Assembly: GCF_021729015.1 (NCBI RefSeq)
Contig: NZ_JAJQQZ010000002.1
Coordinates: 558,001 to 622,000, forward strand
Reading direction: 5' to 3'
DNA length: 64,000 bases
Source: Halobacterium rubrum
Lineage (GTDB): Archaea > Halobacteriota > Halobacteria > Halobacteriales > Halobacteriaceae
Part shown: positions 36,717 to 45,381 of the stretch, in pieces
Layout of the letters: every line of letters begins with the position of its first letter
Position numbering within the stretch: the stretch's first letter is position 1
Translations under genes and position numbers: made by a program
Notes under the pieces: generated by a model
Told to the model about the DNA's origin: nothing
Databases searched by the model: none
What the model saw: the letters and a program-made list of their open reading frames with translations, nothing else

Positions 36717-37142
36717 ATGAGCGAGACGCGTGGCGTGTTCGCGCCCGAGACGACCGCGGAGGCCCGCGAGTGCTTCGAGTCGGTGGGGCCGGCCGCCCAG
36801 ACTGTCACGAAGGAGCTGGCCCGCGAGATGGCGTTCTCGAAGGAGGAGTACGACGAGCGCGTCACCAGCGACGTGGTCGAGACCGCGCGGGACGCCCTGT
36901 TCGCGTCGCTGCTGGCGGTCGAGGTCGGCGACTACACGGAGTTCGCGGCCGCCCGCACCGACCACCCCGACGCCGAGGTCGTCCAGCACGGCAGCCAGGA
37001 CGTCGACGGCGCCGTCTGGCACTACGTGCCGTTCGCGGACGCGCTGGTCGCGGCGACGTTCCAGGACGAGCCCGAGGCCGCCGTCGCGACGCTGCGTCGC
37101 ATCGCGTTCGGCGAGTACTACCGGGAGGCGTTCGAGGAGTAG
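36717..37142 (+). CDS. DUF5809 protein
   Basis: A 141-residue haloarchaeal protein recognised as DUF5809: GVFAPETTAEARECFESVGPAAQTVTKE, then MAFSKEEYDERVTSDVVETA. It looks mostly helical and soluble, with no catalytic motif I can name. The start at 36717 follows a short gap from DUF5810. Its last 25 nt overlap the convergent DtxR-like gene (37118-37142). Confidence 0.72.
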   Translation: MSETRGVFAPETTAEARECFESVGPAAQTVTKELAREMAFSKEEYDERVTSDVVETARDALFASLLAVEVGDYTEFAAARTDHPDAEVVQHGSQDVDGAVWHYVPFADALVAATFQDEPEAAVATLRRIAFGEYYREAFEE

Positions 37143-37555
37143 ACCGTACACTCGGGGAATCGGACGTCGGGCGCCCGGCACTCCCCCGAACACGGGTGGT
37201 CGACGTGCTCGCGGAGCGCCGCGGCGGCGTCCTCGGAGAGCACACGGCCGATGCCGTCCACGTCGGCTTCGGCGAGTTCGAGTTCGCCGGCGGTGAAGTT
37301 CTCGGCGAGACACCGCCGCCACGCAAGCTGGCGCGCCACGCGTTCGCCGTCCTCGGTGAGTTCGGCGCCGTGGTAGCGCTCGTAGTCGATCAGCTCCCGG
37401 GCGGCGAGGTCGCGGAGGCGCTCGGTGACGGTTCCGGGGCTGACGTCGAGCTCGGTCGCGAGCTCGCCGGTCTCCGCGGGGCGGTCGTCGACTGCACCGA
37501 CGGCGAACACCGCCACGAGGTAGCGGCCGTCGGCGGGGGAGACCTCTGTCGCCAT
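37118..37555 (-). CDS. DtxR/SirR-like metal-dependent regulator
   Basis: A 145-residue winged-helix regulator. The HTH segment is TGELATELDVSPGTVTERLRDLAARELIDY (residues about 30-58), the arrangement of DtxR-family repressors. A dimerisation/metal domain follows (LAENFTAGELELAEADVDGIG) with candidate ligands in REHVDHPCSGECRAPD and FPECTVY. Upstream in-frame codons to 37675 are not part of the family start. It is divergent from the Nudix gene and overlaps DUF5809 tail to tail by 25 nt. The metal is unknown; Fe or Mn is usual. Confidence 0.8.
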   Translation of the reverse strand: MATEVSPADGRYLVAVFAVGAVDDRPAETGELATELDVSPGTVTERLRDLAARELIDYERYHGAELTEDGERVARQLAWRRCLAENFTAGELELAEADVDGIGRVLSEDAAAALREHVDHPCSGECRAPDVRFPECTVYSSNASR

Positions 37556-37640
37556 ACCTAGGTGTCCTCCGTTGAGCGTGAAAAGCGTGACCCCGGTGAG
37601 CTTCGGGTGGTGCTTAGTGGGTGGCGTCGAACCCCCACGT

Positions 37641-38309
37641 ATGAGCCACGACTGGCGGGTCGTCGAGTCCCGCACCGAGTACGAGACGACGTGGTACGAC
37701 GGCGGCTACGACCGCGTCGAGCAGCCGGACGGCAGCGAGAAGGACTACTACTGGGCGGACCTGCCGCCGGCCGTGGTCGTCGTCGCGGTCGACGACGGCG
37801 ACGTCGTGTTCGTCGACCAGTACCGGCCGACCATCCGCGAGCAGTGCATGGAGCTCGTGGCGGGCATCGTCGAAGAGCGCGAGGACGACCAGCGGGCGTC
37901 CTCGGACGGAGCGAGTAGCGAGGGACGGAGTCCCTCGGGCCATTCGAGCGGGCGAAGCCCGCGAGAAGTCGGCGGAGCCGTGAGCCGCGGCGATGCCGTG
38001 CGACCCCACCCGGACCGCGAGTCGTACGTCGCCGCGGGCCGCCGCGAGCTCCGCGAGGAGACGGGCTTCGAGGCCGGCTCGGTGCACTTCCTCGAGGAGT
38101 TCTGGACGGCGACGGGGGTCCTCCGGCACAAGCGCGGCATCGTGTTCGCCGAGGACCTCACGGCGACCGACCGGGAGCTGGACGACAACGAGTTCCTCTC
38201 CGTCGAGCGCGTGCCCGTCGAGGACGCGCTGGGCGTGGCCCGGGCGCCGCCCGCCAACGACGCCACCATCGAGGGCCTGCTGCTCGCAGAGACCGACGGC
38301 TTCCTCTGA
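37641..38309 (+). CDS. Nudix hydrolase (ADP-ribose pyrophosphatase-like) with interrupted Nudix box
   Basis: This 222-residue protein resembles ADP-sugar pyrophosphatases: AVVVVAVDDGDVVFVDQYRP, then MELVAGIVEE, and after the box VHFLEEFWTATGVLRHKRGI. The Nudix box should read G-x5-E-x7-REuxEExGu. Here G75-x5-E81 is present and RELREETG is at 135-142, but 53 residues rather than 7 separate E81 from R135. The extra 46 or so (about 83-123) are Ser/Gly/Arg-rich. Their DNA holds perfect triloop palindromes like those in intergenic repeats. The frame is kept, so the protein may still fold, with the insertion as a surface loop next to the active site. Confidence 0.85.
   Translation: MSHDWRVVESRTEYETTWYDGGYDRVEQPDGSEKDYYWADLPPAVVVVAVDDGDVVFVDQYRPTIREQCMELVAGIVEEREDDQRASSDGASSEGRSPSGHSSGRSPREVGGAVSRGDAVRPHPDRESYVAAGRRELREETGFEAGSVHFLEEFWTATGVLRHKRGIVFAEDLTATDRELDDNEFLSVERVPVEDALGVARAPPANDATIEGLLLAETDGFL
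37887..38009. repeat. palindromic insertion inside the Nudix gene
   Basis: The inserted codons contain AGGGAC-GGA-GTCCCT (37921-37935) and GCGGGC-GAA-GCCCGC (37948-37962). The GGA and GAA triloops are of the same type as palindromes in the non-coding elements at 13.3, 25.9 and 62.7 kb. The length difference from a normal Nudix box is about 138 nt, a multiple of three. Confidence 0.65.
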
Positions 38310-38420
38310 ACGTCGTTCGACGAACTGCCGAGTCGACTTCGGATTCCGAACTCGACGGGCGCTGTCGGCCCGGGAACGCGAGGGGAAACCACGAAAAGTG
38401 AGGGGGCCGTAGACAGAGAT

Positions 38421-38615
38421 ATGCCATCGATCGACGTCGAGGGGATGTCCTGCGGGCACTGCGAGGAGACCGTCGAGGACGCGCTGGCCGACGTGGACGG
38501 CGTGACCAGTGCGACCGCCGACAACGAGTCCGGCGAGGTCAGCTACGAGGGCGACGCCGACCGCGACGCCGTCGCGGCGGCCGTCGAGGACGCGGGCTAC
38601 ACGCCCCAGGTCTGA
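38421..38615 (+). CDS. copZ: heavy-metal-associated domain protein (CopZ-like)
   Basis: A 64-residue single HMA domain. The metal-binding loop GMSCGHCEETVEDAL (Cys11, Cys14) and the C-terminal AVEDAGYTPQV are typical of copper chaperones that hand Cu(I) to P-type ATPases. The protein is very acidic, as expected in a halophile. No copper ATPase gene is next to it. Confidence 0.88.
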   Translation: MPSIDVEGMSCGHCEETVEDALADVDGVTSATADNESGEVSYEGDADRDAVAAAVEDAGYTPQV

Positions 38616-38752
38616 GCGCTCCCGAGCCACCAGTTCTTTCCTGCGAGCCGTCCCTCCCGCAGCCACGCGGCCGCCGACTCACCGCCGGGAAATGGGAGCC
38701 CTCCCTGCAGCGACCGGAAGCCATACCTCCGCGCAGCGACCACCCTGCGGGC

Positions 38753-39121
38753 ATGGACGGCGAGCTCTCCGCGGACGAACTCGAAGCACTCCTCGGCGAC
38801 GACGGCCTCCGAATCGTCGACATCCGGAACCCGTCGGCGTTCGACCGCGGGCACATCCCGGGCAGCGAGAACATCCCCTTCCAGCAGCTCCCCCAGAAGG
38901 TCGAGGTCCTCGACGGCGCCGACCGCGTCGTCACCGTCTGCCCGCACGGTCAGGCCAGCCAGCAGGCCGCCCGGCTCGTGCAGTCCTACGAGGGCATCGA
39001 CGAGGACGCGCGCGTCGAGAGCCTCGCCTGCGGCATCGAGGGGTGGCCGGGCGACCTCGAACAGTCACCCGACGACGACGACGGCCGCGACGAAGGTCCC
39101 GAGACGGACGCGCCCTTCTGA
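38753..39121 (+). CDS. rhodanese-domain sulfurtransferase
   Basis: A 122-residue single rhodanese domain with IVDIRNPSAFDRGHIPGSENIPF at the start and the catalytic loop VCPHGQASQQAARLV near residue 63, giving one active-site Cys for a persulfide. An acidic tail of about 15 residues follows. It may supply sulfur for thiolation or detoxify cyanide; its neighbours do not decide. Confidence 0.85.
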   Translation: MDGELSADELEALLGDDGLRIVDIRNPSAFDRGHIPGSENIPFQQLPQKVEVLDGADRVVTVCPHGQASQQAARLVQSYEGIDEDARVESLACGIEGWPGDLEQSPDDDDGRDEGPETDAPF

Positions 39122-39212
39122 GGAAACGACTGCCGACGGCCGGACGGCCCGGTCGCTGTCGTGGTGTTCACAGCGACGGGAGAAACAGGGTGTTGGTCCT
39201 CGACGTGGGGTC

Positions 39213-39533
<321 letters not shown>

Positions 39534-39540
39534 TTAAACA

Positions 39541-41757
39541 CTATCGCCGAAGCGACGGCAGGCGGCTGTATTCGCCTGCCAGCGACCGCGCGAGGCGTTT
39601 GGCTTCGCTGGCTTCCGCCTCGGAGGCCGTGCCTGCGTACCTCGCGCGCTCTCTGAGGCTGGCGACGCGTTCGGCGGCGTCGCCCGGGCTGACGTCCGCG
39701 ACGTACTCCCGGACGGTCTCGCCGCTGTGCCGGCTGCGGTAGCGCTGCCCGAGCACGTACTCGACGCGCTCGTAGGCCGCCTCGACCTCCTCCCGGGGGT
39801 CGTCTGCGTCCGGCAGCCACCGCAGCCAGAGCGCGCGGTACGCGCGGTCCGCGATGCCGGTGTACCGGAGCGCGGCGGCCGCGCCGGCGACGAGCACGCC
39901 CCAGACGGCGAGCGTCGACAGCGGCGGCAGGTCGGGCCCGTCGCCGCCGGCCGCGCCGGCGTCGCCGCCGGCGCCCTCGAGGTTCGACGGGACGGTGACG
40001 TTCGCCGGTGAGTCGCCTCCCTGTGGCGTCCCGAGGTAGTCCTCGCGGTCCTGTGGCGCCGTCCGGTTCGGGTTCACGGTGCCGTTCACGCCGTCCTCGT
40101 CGCCGCCGTCGCTGGTCGACGTGGTGTTCGTCGGCGGCGTCCACGTGCCGTCCTCGCTGCCGGCCGCGTCGACGCCGTCGACGCCCTCGCTGCGGGCTTC
40201 CTCGACGCGGCTCTGCTCGGCGCTCGTGCGCTCGCCGCTGGGCGTCGGGTCGAACGTCACCCAGCCGCGGTCCGGGATGTACACTTCCACCCACGCGTGG
40301 GAGTCGACGCCGCGGACGACGTACTCGTCCTCGCTGACGCGCTGCCCTTCGGTGAAGCCGACGACGAACCGCGCGGGCACGCCCTGCGAGCGCAGCATCA
40401 CGGCCATCGCCGACGCGTAGTACGTGCAGTAGCCGACCTGTCCGCGCAGCACGAACTCGTTGACGAGGTCGCCGTCGGTGTTCGGCGCGTTCAGCGAGTA
40501 CTCCTTGTTCGCCTCCAGCCACGTCTCGATGGCTTCGGCCTGCCGGTACGGCGAGTCGGCGTCCCGCGTGATCTCGTCGGCCAGCGCGACGACGTCCTCG
40601 CTGGTGCTCTCGGGCGTCTGGAGGTACCGGTCGCGGATCTCTGCGGGGACGTCGCCGGTCTCGCCCGCGAGGGTCTCGGGGTCGTCGGGCGGCGCGCGGC
40701 TGACGACCTCGTAGCTGTCGCCGGGGTACAGCGTCGGCGTCTGCCGGAGCAGCCCGCCCTCGGTGAGTTCGGCGTCGAGCCCGCTGATGGTCTGCGGGAC
40801 GGGCGCTGCGGGCGCGAGGCCGAGGCGGCGCTCGACGGTGATGGTCTGCCGGATGCGGTCGCCCGTCGGGGGTGGCGTCCCCTGCTCGGTGCCGACGTCG
40901 GCGGTCTGCGTCCAGCCGTTGCCCGTGAACCGGTCGTAGACCGCGCCCCGGTAGTACGTCGGCTGCTCGGACTCCGCGACGAAGTGCACCTGGGGGTCCA
41001 GCCGGAGTTCGCCGCCGACGCCGACGTAGCTGTCGGCGTTCACGAGGCTGCTGGCAGTCGTCGTCGCCTCGGCCGGGACGAGCGGCGACCGGCCGCCCGG
41101 CACCGCAGTGACCGTCGCCGACGCCACCACCATCACCGCGAGCACGGCGGCGACCACCTGTACCTGCCGGCTGCCGGCGTCGTGGACGGCCAGCGTCCCG
41201 AACGCCACGGCACCGGCGGCCGCGAGCACGCCGACCAGCGTCACCGTCGTCGACGCGTCGCCGGTGAGCACGAAGAACGCCAGCGTCGCGCCCGCCAGCC
41301 CGGCGGCCCGCGCGTACTCACGCCGGGCGGTGAAGTACGCCGCGAGGAACGTCGGCGCCGGCGCGACCGCCACCGCCCACGTGCCGGCCGCCGGCATCCG
41401 CAGCACCGAGTAGCCCGTGAGCAGCGCCACGGTGTCTTTGAGGACGCGCCCCGGCGACAGCGCGGCGTAGTACGCCCGGGGCACCGACAGCAGGTACGCC
41501 ACCAGCCCGCCGGCCAGCAGCGCGACGGCGAGCCCGAAGGCGTACTTCGACGGGAGCGCGCGCAGCACGGCAGCGAGCGCGAGCGCTCCCGTGACCACGC
41601 CGACGAGCGTCGCGCTCTCCCCGACGACGCTCGTCACGTCGTACAGCACGGAGAGGTACGCCGCGACCACCACGGCGACGCACGCCGTGGCGACGGCGTC
41701 CCGCGGAGAGTCCGTCCACGCGCCAGCGAGTCGCGCTCTCAGGGTCGCAGCGCTCAC
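39541..41757 (-). CDS. transglutaminase-like membrane protein (TgpA type)
   Basis: A 738-residue protein with about six N-terminal helices (residues 20-215), a large external transglutaminase domain, one helix near residue 600 and a cytoplasmic tail resembling DUF4129. The triad is visible: Cys in GQVGYCTYYASAMAVMLRSQ, His in GVDSHAWVEVYIPDRGWVTF, and Asp in FDPTPSG. The linker after it is Gly/Asn/Thr-rich with N-glycosylation sequons. It begins within the last 4 nt of the DUF58 gene (ATGA), completing a moxR-DUF58-tgpA operon. The substrate is unknown. Confidence 0.9.
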   Translation of the reverse strand: MSAATLRARLAGAWTDSPRDAVATACVAVVVAAYLSVLYDVTSVVGESATLVGVVTGALALAAVLRALPSKYAFGLAVALLAGGLVAYLLSVPRAYYAALSPGRVLKDTVALLTGYSVLRMPAAGTWAVAVAPAPTFLAAYFTARREYARAAGLAGATLAFFVLTGDASTTVTLVGVLAAAGAVAFGTLAVHDAGSRQVQVVAAVLAVMVVASATVTAVPGGRSPLVPAEATTTASSLVNADSYVGVGGELRLDPQVHFVAESEQPTYYRGAVYDRFTGNGWTQTADVGTEQGTPPPTGDRIRQTITVERRLGLAPAAPVPQTISGLDAELTEGGLLRQTPTLYPGDSYEVVSRAPPDDPETLAGETGDVPAEIRDRYLQTPESTSEDVVALADEITRDADSPYRQAEAIETWLEANKEYSLNAPNTDGDLVNEFVLRGQVGYCTYYASAMAVMLRSQGVPARFVVGFTEGQRVSEDEYVVRGVDSHAWVEVYIPDRGWVTFDPTPSGERTSAEQSRVEEARSEGVDGVDAAGSEDGTWTPPTNTTSTSDGGDEDGVNGTVNPNRTAPQDREDYLGTPQGGDSPANVTVPSNLEGAGGDAGAAGGDGPDLPPLSTLAVWGVLVAGAAAALRYTGIADRAYRALWLRWLPDADDPREEVEAAYERVEYVLGQRYRSRHSGETVREYVADVSPGDAAERVASLRERARYAGTASEAEASEAKRLARSLAGEYSRLPSLRR

Positions 41758-42767
41758 GCCGCCACCTCCTCCGTGCGGCCTCCGGCACCGGTCCTGCCGC
41801 CGACGAACTCCTCGTAGCGGTGGTCCTCGCCGTCGACGGTCACCGAGACGTGCTCGCCGCTCTCGGGAGCGTGCACGTAGATGTCGGCCTCGTCGCGGTA
41901 GCGCCGCCGGAGGTGGCCCTGCTCGAAGCCGGCCAGCAGCCCGAGGATGCGCCGGCGGTGGGGGTCGCCGTGCGCCGGGTCGAGGCGGCCGTCCGCTGTC
42001 GCCATCCCGACGGCGATGCCGGCGTCGAGGAGGTGTGTGGCGACGCTCGCGGCCGCCTCGGCGACGGAGTCGGCGCGCGGGCCGCGGGCCTCGGCGGCGA
42101 TGGTGACGCGGTTGGAGGCGCCCTCGCCGACGAACTCGGTGACGGCGAGGTCGCCGCTCGGCCGCTTCGCGGACGCCTTCCAGTTGACGTCCCGGACCGG
42201 ATCGCCGCGCTCGTACTCGCGGACGCCCGCGAACTGCTCGCGCTCGTCGGTGATGCCGACGTACCCCCGGAGGAGCGCCGCAGTGTCACCCAGCGAGTGC
42301 ACGCGCGGGAACACCCGGACCGACTTCGGGTCCGCGACGAGGAACGACGCCGTCCACAGCCCGAACGGGTCGGTCGCCGTGGCGCGACACGGCCCGATGG
42401 CGTGCACGCCACGGTGTGCCAGTTCGACGTCGTAGGACACCGTGCGGCCGTCCGTCTCGACGTGGTGGACGGTGTCGCCGCGCAGCCCGTCGCCGAGCTG
42501 CTCGCGCAGCGTCACCGGGTACGACCGGTCGGCGTCCACCACCAGTTCGACGGTGCGATGTTCGCCCTGGTGGCCCTCCCGGGGCGTGATGCGTTCGACG
42601 TACGGCTCCGGGGCGTACGCGACGTACAGCCGGGTCGCCGCGAACAGCACCGCCGCCGGCACCACGACGGCGTTCAGGCTGCGGCCGCCGAACCCGTACC
42701 CGAGCAGCACGCCGAGGACGGCGACGCCCGCGACCACGCGCCCGCGGCGGGTGAGGCTGGCCGGCAT
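41754..42767 (-). CDS. DUF58 protein
   Basis: A 337-residue protein with two N-terminal membrane helices (about 8-45), a beta-rich region, and the DUF58 signature REYERGDPVRDVNWKASAKR near residue 183 leading into a vWA-like domain. DUF58 proteins are usually partners of MoxR ATPases. It lies 4 nt downstream of moxR and overlaps the transglutaminase gene by 4 nt. Confidence 0.9.
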   Translation of the reverse strand: MPASLTRRGRVVAGVAVLGVLLGYGFGGRSLNAVVVPAAVLFAATRLYVAYAPEPYVERITPREGHQGEHRTVELVVDADRSYPVTLREQLGDGLRGDTVHHVETDGRTVSYDVELAHRGVHAIGPCRATATDPFGLWTASFLVADPKSVRVFPRVHSLGDTAALLRGYVGITDEREQFAGVREYERGDPVRDVNWKASAKRPSGDLAVTEFVGEGASNRVTIAAEARGPRADSVAEAAASVATHLLDAGIAVGMATADGRLDPAHGDPHRRRILGLLAGFEQGHLRRRYRDEADIYVHAPESGEHVSVTVDGEDHRYEEFVGGRTGAGGRTEEVAA

Positions 42768-42771
42768 CGAC

Positions 42772-43770
42772 TCACTCCGGGTTCACGGTGTTCAGCGCGC
42801 GCCCGACGAGCGTGCGAGCGGCCTCGCCGCCGAGTGTCCCGCCCGCATCCGGCCGGATGCGGTGGGCGAGCACGGCCGGCGCCTCCACCTGCACGTCGTC
42901 CGGCACGACGTAGTCGCGGCCGTCGAGGACCGCGCGGCCCTGCGCGGCCTGCAGCAGGGAGATGGAGCCACGCGGGCTGACGCCGAGCGCGGCGTGGTCC
43001 CGGGTGTACCGCGCGAGCTCGGTGACGTACGCCTTCACGGGGCGGGCGACCTCGACGGCCGCGGTCGCTGAGCGCGCCCGCCGCAGGTCCTCGACGCTCG
43101 CCACCGCGGCGATGTCGTCGATGGGGTGGCCGCCGACGACGCGGTCCAGCACGTCGACCTCCTCCTCGCGGCCCGGATACCCCAGCTGGAGCTTCTTCAT
43201 GAAGCGGTCGAGCTCCGCGACCGGCAGCTCGTAGGTCCGGTCGCGCTCCACGGAGTTCTGGGTCGCGATGACGAGGAAGGGGTCCGGGAGCTGGCGGGTC
43301 TCGCCGTCCGCCGTCACCTGGTCTTCCTCCATCGCCTCCAGCAGCGCGGACTGGGTCTTCGGCGGCGCGCGGTTGATCTCGTCGGCGAGCAGGACGTTCG
43401 CGAACACCGGCCCCGCCTGGAACTCGAACTCGCGGGCCTTCTCGTTGAAGACGTTCACGCCCGTCACGTCGGTCGGCAGCAGGTCGGGCGTGAACTGGAC
43501 GCGGCGGAAGTCGCCGTCGAACGACCGCGCGACCGACCGCGCGAGCATCGTCTTCCCGACGCCCGGCACGTCCTCCAGCAGGACGTGGCCGCCGCCGAGC
43601 ACGGCCGTCAGGACGTGCTCGATGGCGTCGTGTTTGTCCACGATGACGGTCTCGATGTTCTCGACGACGTCGGCAGCCAGCTCGCTGGCCTCCGAGACGG
43701 GCATCGGCGCCGGCGCGTCGGTGTGGGTTCGTGGGTCCGCCACGGCGTGTGTATCGGGTGCGTCTGTCAT
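42772..43770 (-). CDS. MoxR-type AAA+ ATPase
   Basis: A 332-residue chaperone-like ATPase. Walker A is LLEDVPGVGKTMLARSVARS, Walker B is VLLADEINRAPPKTQSALLEAMEE, and sensor motifs follow in FLVIATQNSVERDRTYELPVAELDRF. The start at 43770 gives an acidic N-terminus typical for the group; longer in-frame readings are basic and unlikely. First gene of the operon with DUF58 and the transglutaminase. MoxR proteins are thought to mature or insert cofactors into vWA-domain partners. Confidence 0.92.
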   Translation of the reverse strand: MTDAPDTHAVADPRTHTDAPAPMPVSEASELAADVVENIETVIVDKHDAIEHVLTAVLGGGHVLLEDVPGVGKTMLARSVARSFDGDFRRVQFTPDLLPTDVTGVNVFNEKAREFEFQAGPVFANVLLADEINRAPPKTQSALLEAMEEDQVTADGETRQLPDPFLVIATQNSVERDRTYELPVAELDRFMKKLQLGYPGREEEVDVLDRVVGGHPIDDIAAVASVEDLRRARSATAAVEVARPVKAYVTELARYTRDHAALGVSPRGSISLLQAAQGRAVLDGRDYVVPDDVQVEAPAVLAHRIRPDAGGTLGGEAARTLVGRALNTVNPE

Positions 43771-43828
43771 GGGTAGTGGTAGCGGGGCGGGTGGATACGG
43801 TCCTGTAGGGTTTGAGACGCTTGTATGT

Positions 43829-44119
43829 CTACTGGTCCGCTGCACGCCCGCCGGTAGTCGTCCAGACGGTACAGTTCGAACACACGCGCCCGCCGTCGCC
43901 GTCGGCCCACAGCCGGGTCGACGACGCGCCACAGGACGCACACTCGCCGTCGGGCTGATACGCGCTCGTCACCGCAAGCGCGCTTCTCGCACCGGTCTCC
44001 GCTGCCTCCGCGACGTCTGCACGGTCGCCGCCCGTGCCGCTGTCGTCGCTCGCACCCTCCCCGCTCTTCTCGTCGTCGCCGTCGCCCGCGAACGCCTCGA
44101 GCGTGGGTTCGTCTGACAC
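43829..44119 (-). CDS. small zinc-ribbon protein (DUF7573-like)
   Basis: A 96-residue protein with an acidic disordered N-terminus (SDEPTLEAFAGDGDDEKSGE) and a C-terminal zinc ribbon with CASCGASSTRLW and VCSNCTVW, four cysteines in two CxxC pairs. It resembles the haloarchaeal DUF7573 family, which begins with a 'TLEEF' type stretch; hence GTG 44119 is preferred over ATG 44146. Function unknown. It is divergent from the small membrane-protein gene. Confidence 0.65.
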   Translation of the reverse strand: MSDEPTLEAFAGDGDDEKSGEGASDDSGTGGDRADVAEAAETGARSALAVTSAYQPDGECASCGASSTRLWADGDGGRVCSNCTVWTTTGGRAADQ

Positions 44120-44191
44120 ACCCCGTGGTTGGGCCGCCCCCGGCATAACGCTCCCGGAGCACTCAAGACGCCGGCCCACCCACGCTCGGGT

Positions 44192-44401
44192 ATGGTCTGG
44201 GTCATCGACGACGTCGTCACGATGGTCGAACACTTCACGACGGCCGCCACAACCGACCCGCTGTCGGCGCTCGGCGTGCTCTTCGGCGCGCTGTTCGTCG
44301 GCGCGGCGTCGGCCGCGTTCGGCGGCATGGCTGTCGGCGGCCTCGTCAAGCCGCTGCTCCCCGACAGCGCCGTCACCCGAGAACGCCGCCAGCGCCCCTA
44401 G
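44192..44401 (+). CDS. small membrane protein
   Basis: A 69-residue protein with one or two hydrophobic segments (about 24-53: LSALGVLFGALFVGAASAAF then GMAVGGLVKPLL). I recognise no family. The ATG at 44192 has no good alternative. Its TAG stop shares a CTAG with the stop of the convergent F420-dependent oxidoreductase gene (44398-44401). Confidence 0.6.
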   Translation: MVWVIDDVVTMVEHFTTAATTDPLSALGVLFGALFVGAASAAFGGMAVGGLVKPLLPDSAVTRERRQRP

Positions 44402-45381
44402 ACGTCGGCGTCCGCGAACGCGTCGGCGAGCAGGTCGACGGCCGCCGCCCGGTCGGGACCCAGCGGCGACCCCGCGACCACGCTGTCGACGTGCCCGCCG
44501 ACCGCCGACAGCTGGTCGGCGACCTGCCCGGGCGTGCCCGCCAGACAGAACGCCTCCAGCATCGCGTCGCTCACCAGTCCGAACGCCGCCTCGAAGTCGC
44601 CGGCCTCGATGGCCTCCCCGATGTCGCTCGCTCGTTCCTCGTCGAGTCCGTGCCGCTCCAGCACCGGCGGCGCCGCCCCCGCAGCGATGAACGCAACCGG
44701 CGGCCGCGCCGCCGAGAGCGCCGCTGCTTCGTCCTCGGCCACAGACACTGACGCGTACGCCCCCACGTCGACGTCACCGTCCACGACTCGGTCCTCCGCG
44801 CCCTCCGCGATTCGGTCCGCCGACCACGACAGGTCCCGGGGGTGGCTCGCGTTCACCAGCACGCCGTCGGCGTGCTTCCCCGCCATCCGCAGCATGTGTG
44901 GGCCCTGCGCGCCGACGTAGACGGGAACATCCGCCCCCGACGGCGGCTCGTAGTTCAGGCCGGCGTCCTGCGCGACGAACGTCCCGTCGTGGTCGACGCG
45001 CTCGCCGCCCCAGAGGTCCTGGGCGACCTTGAACGTCTCCAGCACCCGGCGCAGCGGCCGGTCGCGGTCCGCACCGAGGTTCGCGACCGTCGACGCGTCC
45101 CCCGGCCCGACGCCGAACACCGCCCGGCCGTCGCTGACCTCGTCCAGCGTCGCAACCTGCGACGCCAGCTTCACCGGATGCGTGTCGTAGGGGTTCGCGA
45201 CGCCCGGCCCGACGAGCACGTCCTCGGTCGCCGCCGCGATGCGGTCCAGCGCCTGGAACGGGTCGCGGTTGTTGTAGTGACACGACGCGAACACCGCGTC
45301 GAAGCCCGCCGCCTCCGCCCGCTCGCCGAGCGCCGCGACCTCGCGGACGGGGAGCTCCGGCGTCAGCTCAACGCCCCGCAT
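44398..45381 (-). CDS. F420-dependent LLM-class oxidoreductase (Mer-like)
   Basis: A 327-residue luciferase-like (bacterial luciferase superfamily) TIM-barrel protein. Marks are RAEAAGFDAVFASCHYNNRD, GPGVANPYDTHPVKLASQVA, VFGVGPGDASTVANLG and PVYVGAQGPHMLRMAGKHAD. It resembles methylenetetrahydromethanopterin reductase-like F420 enzymes common in haloarchaea, but the real substrate is uncertain. Its start overlaps the end of cofE by 14 nt, coupling it to F420 tail synthesis and supporting F420 as cofactor. Confidence 0.87.
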   Translation of the reverse strand: MRGVELTPELPVREVAALGERAEAAGFDAVFASCHYNNRDPFQALDRIAAATEDVLVGPGVANPYDTHPVKLASQVATLDEVSDGRAVFGVGPGDASTVANLGADRDRPLRRVLETFKVAQDLWGGERVDHDGTFVAQDAGLNYEPPSGADVPVYVGAQGPHMLRMAGKHADGVLVNASHPRDLSWSADRIAEGAEDRVVDGDVDVGAYASVSVAEDEAAALSAARPPVAFIAAGAAPPVLERHGLDEERASDIGEAIEAGDFEAAFGLVSDAMLEAFCLAGTPGQVADQLSAVGGHVDSVVAGSPLGPDRAAAVDLLADAFADADV

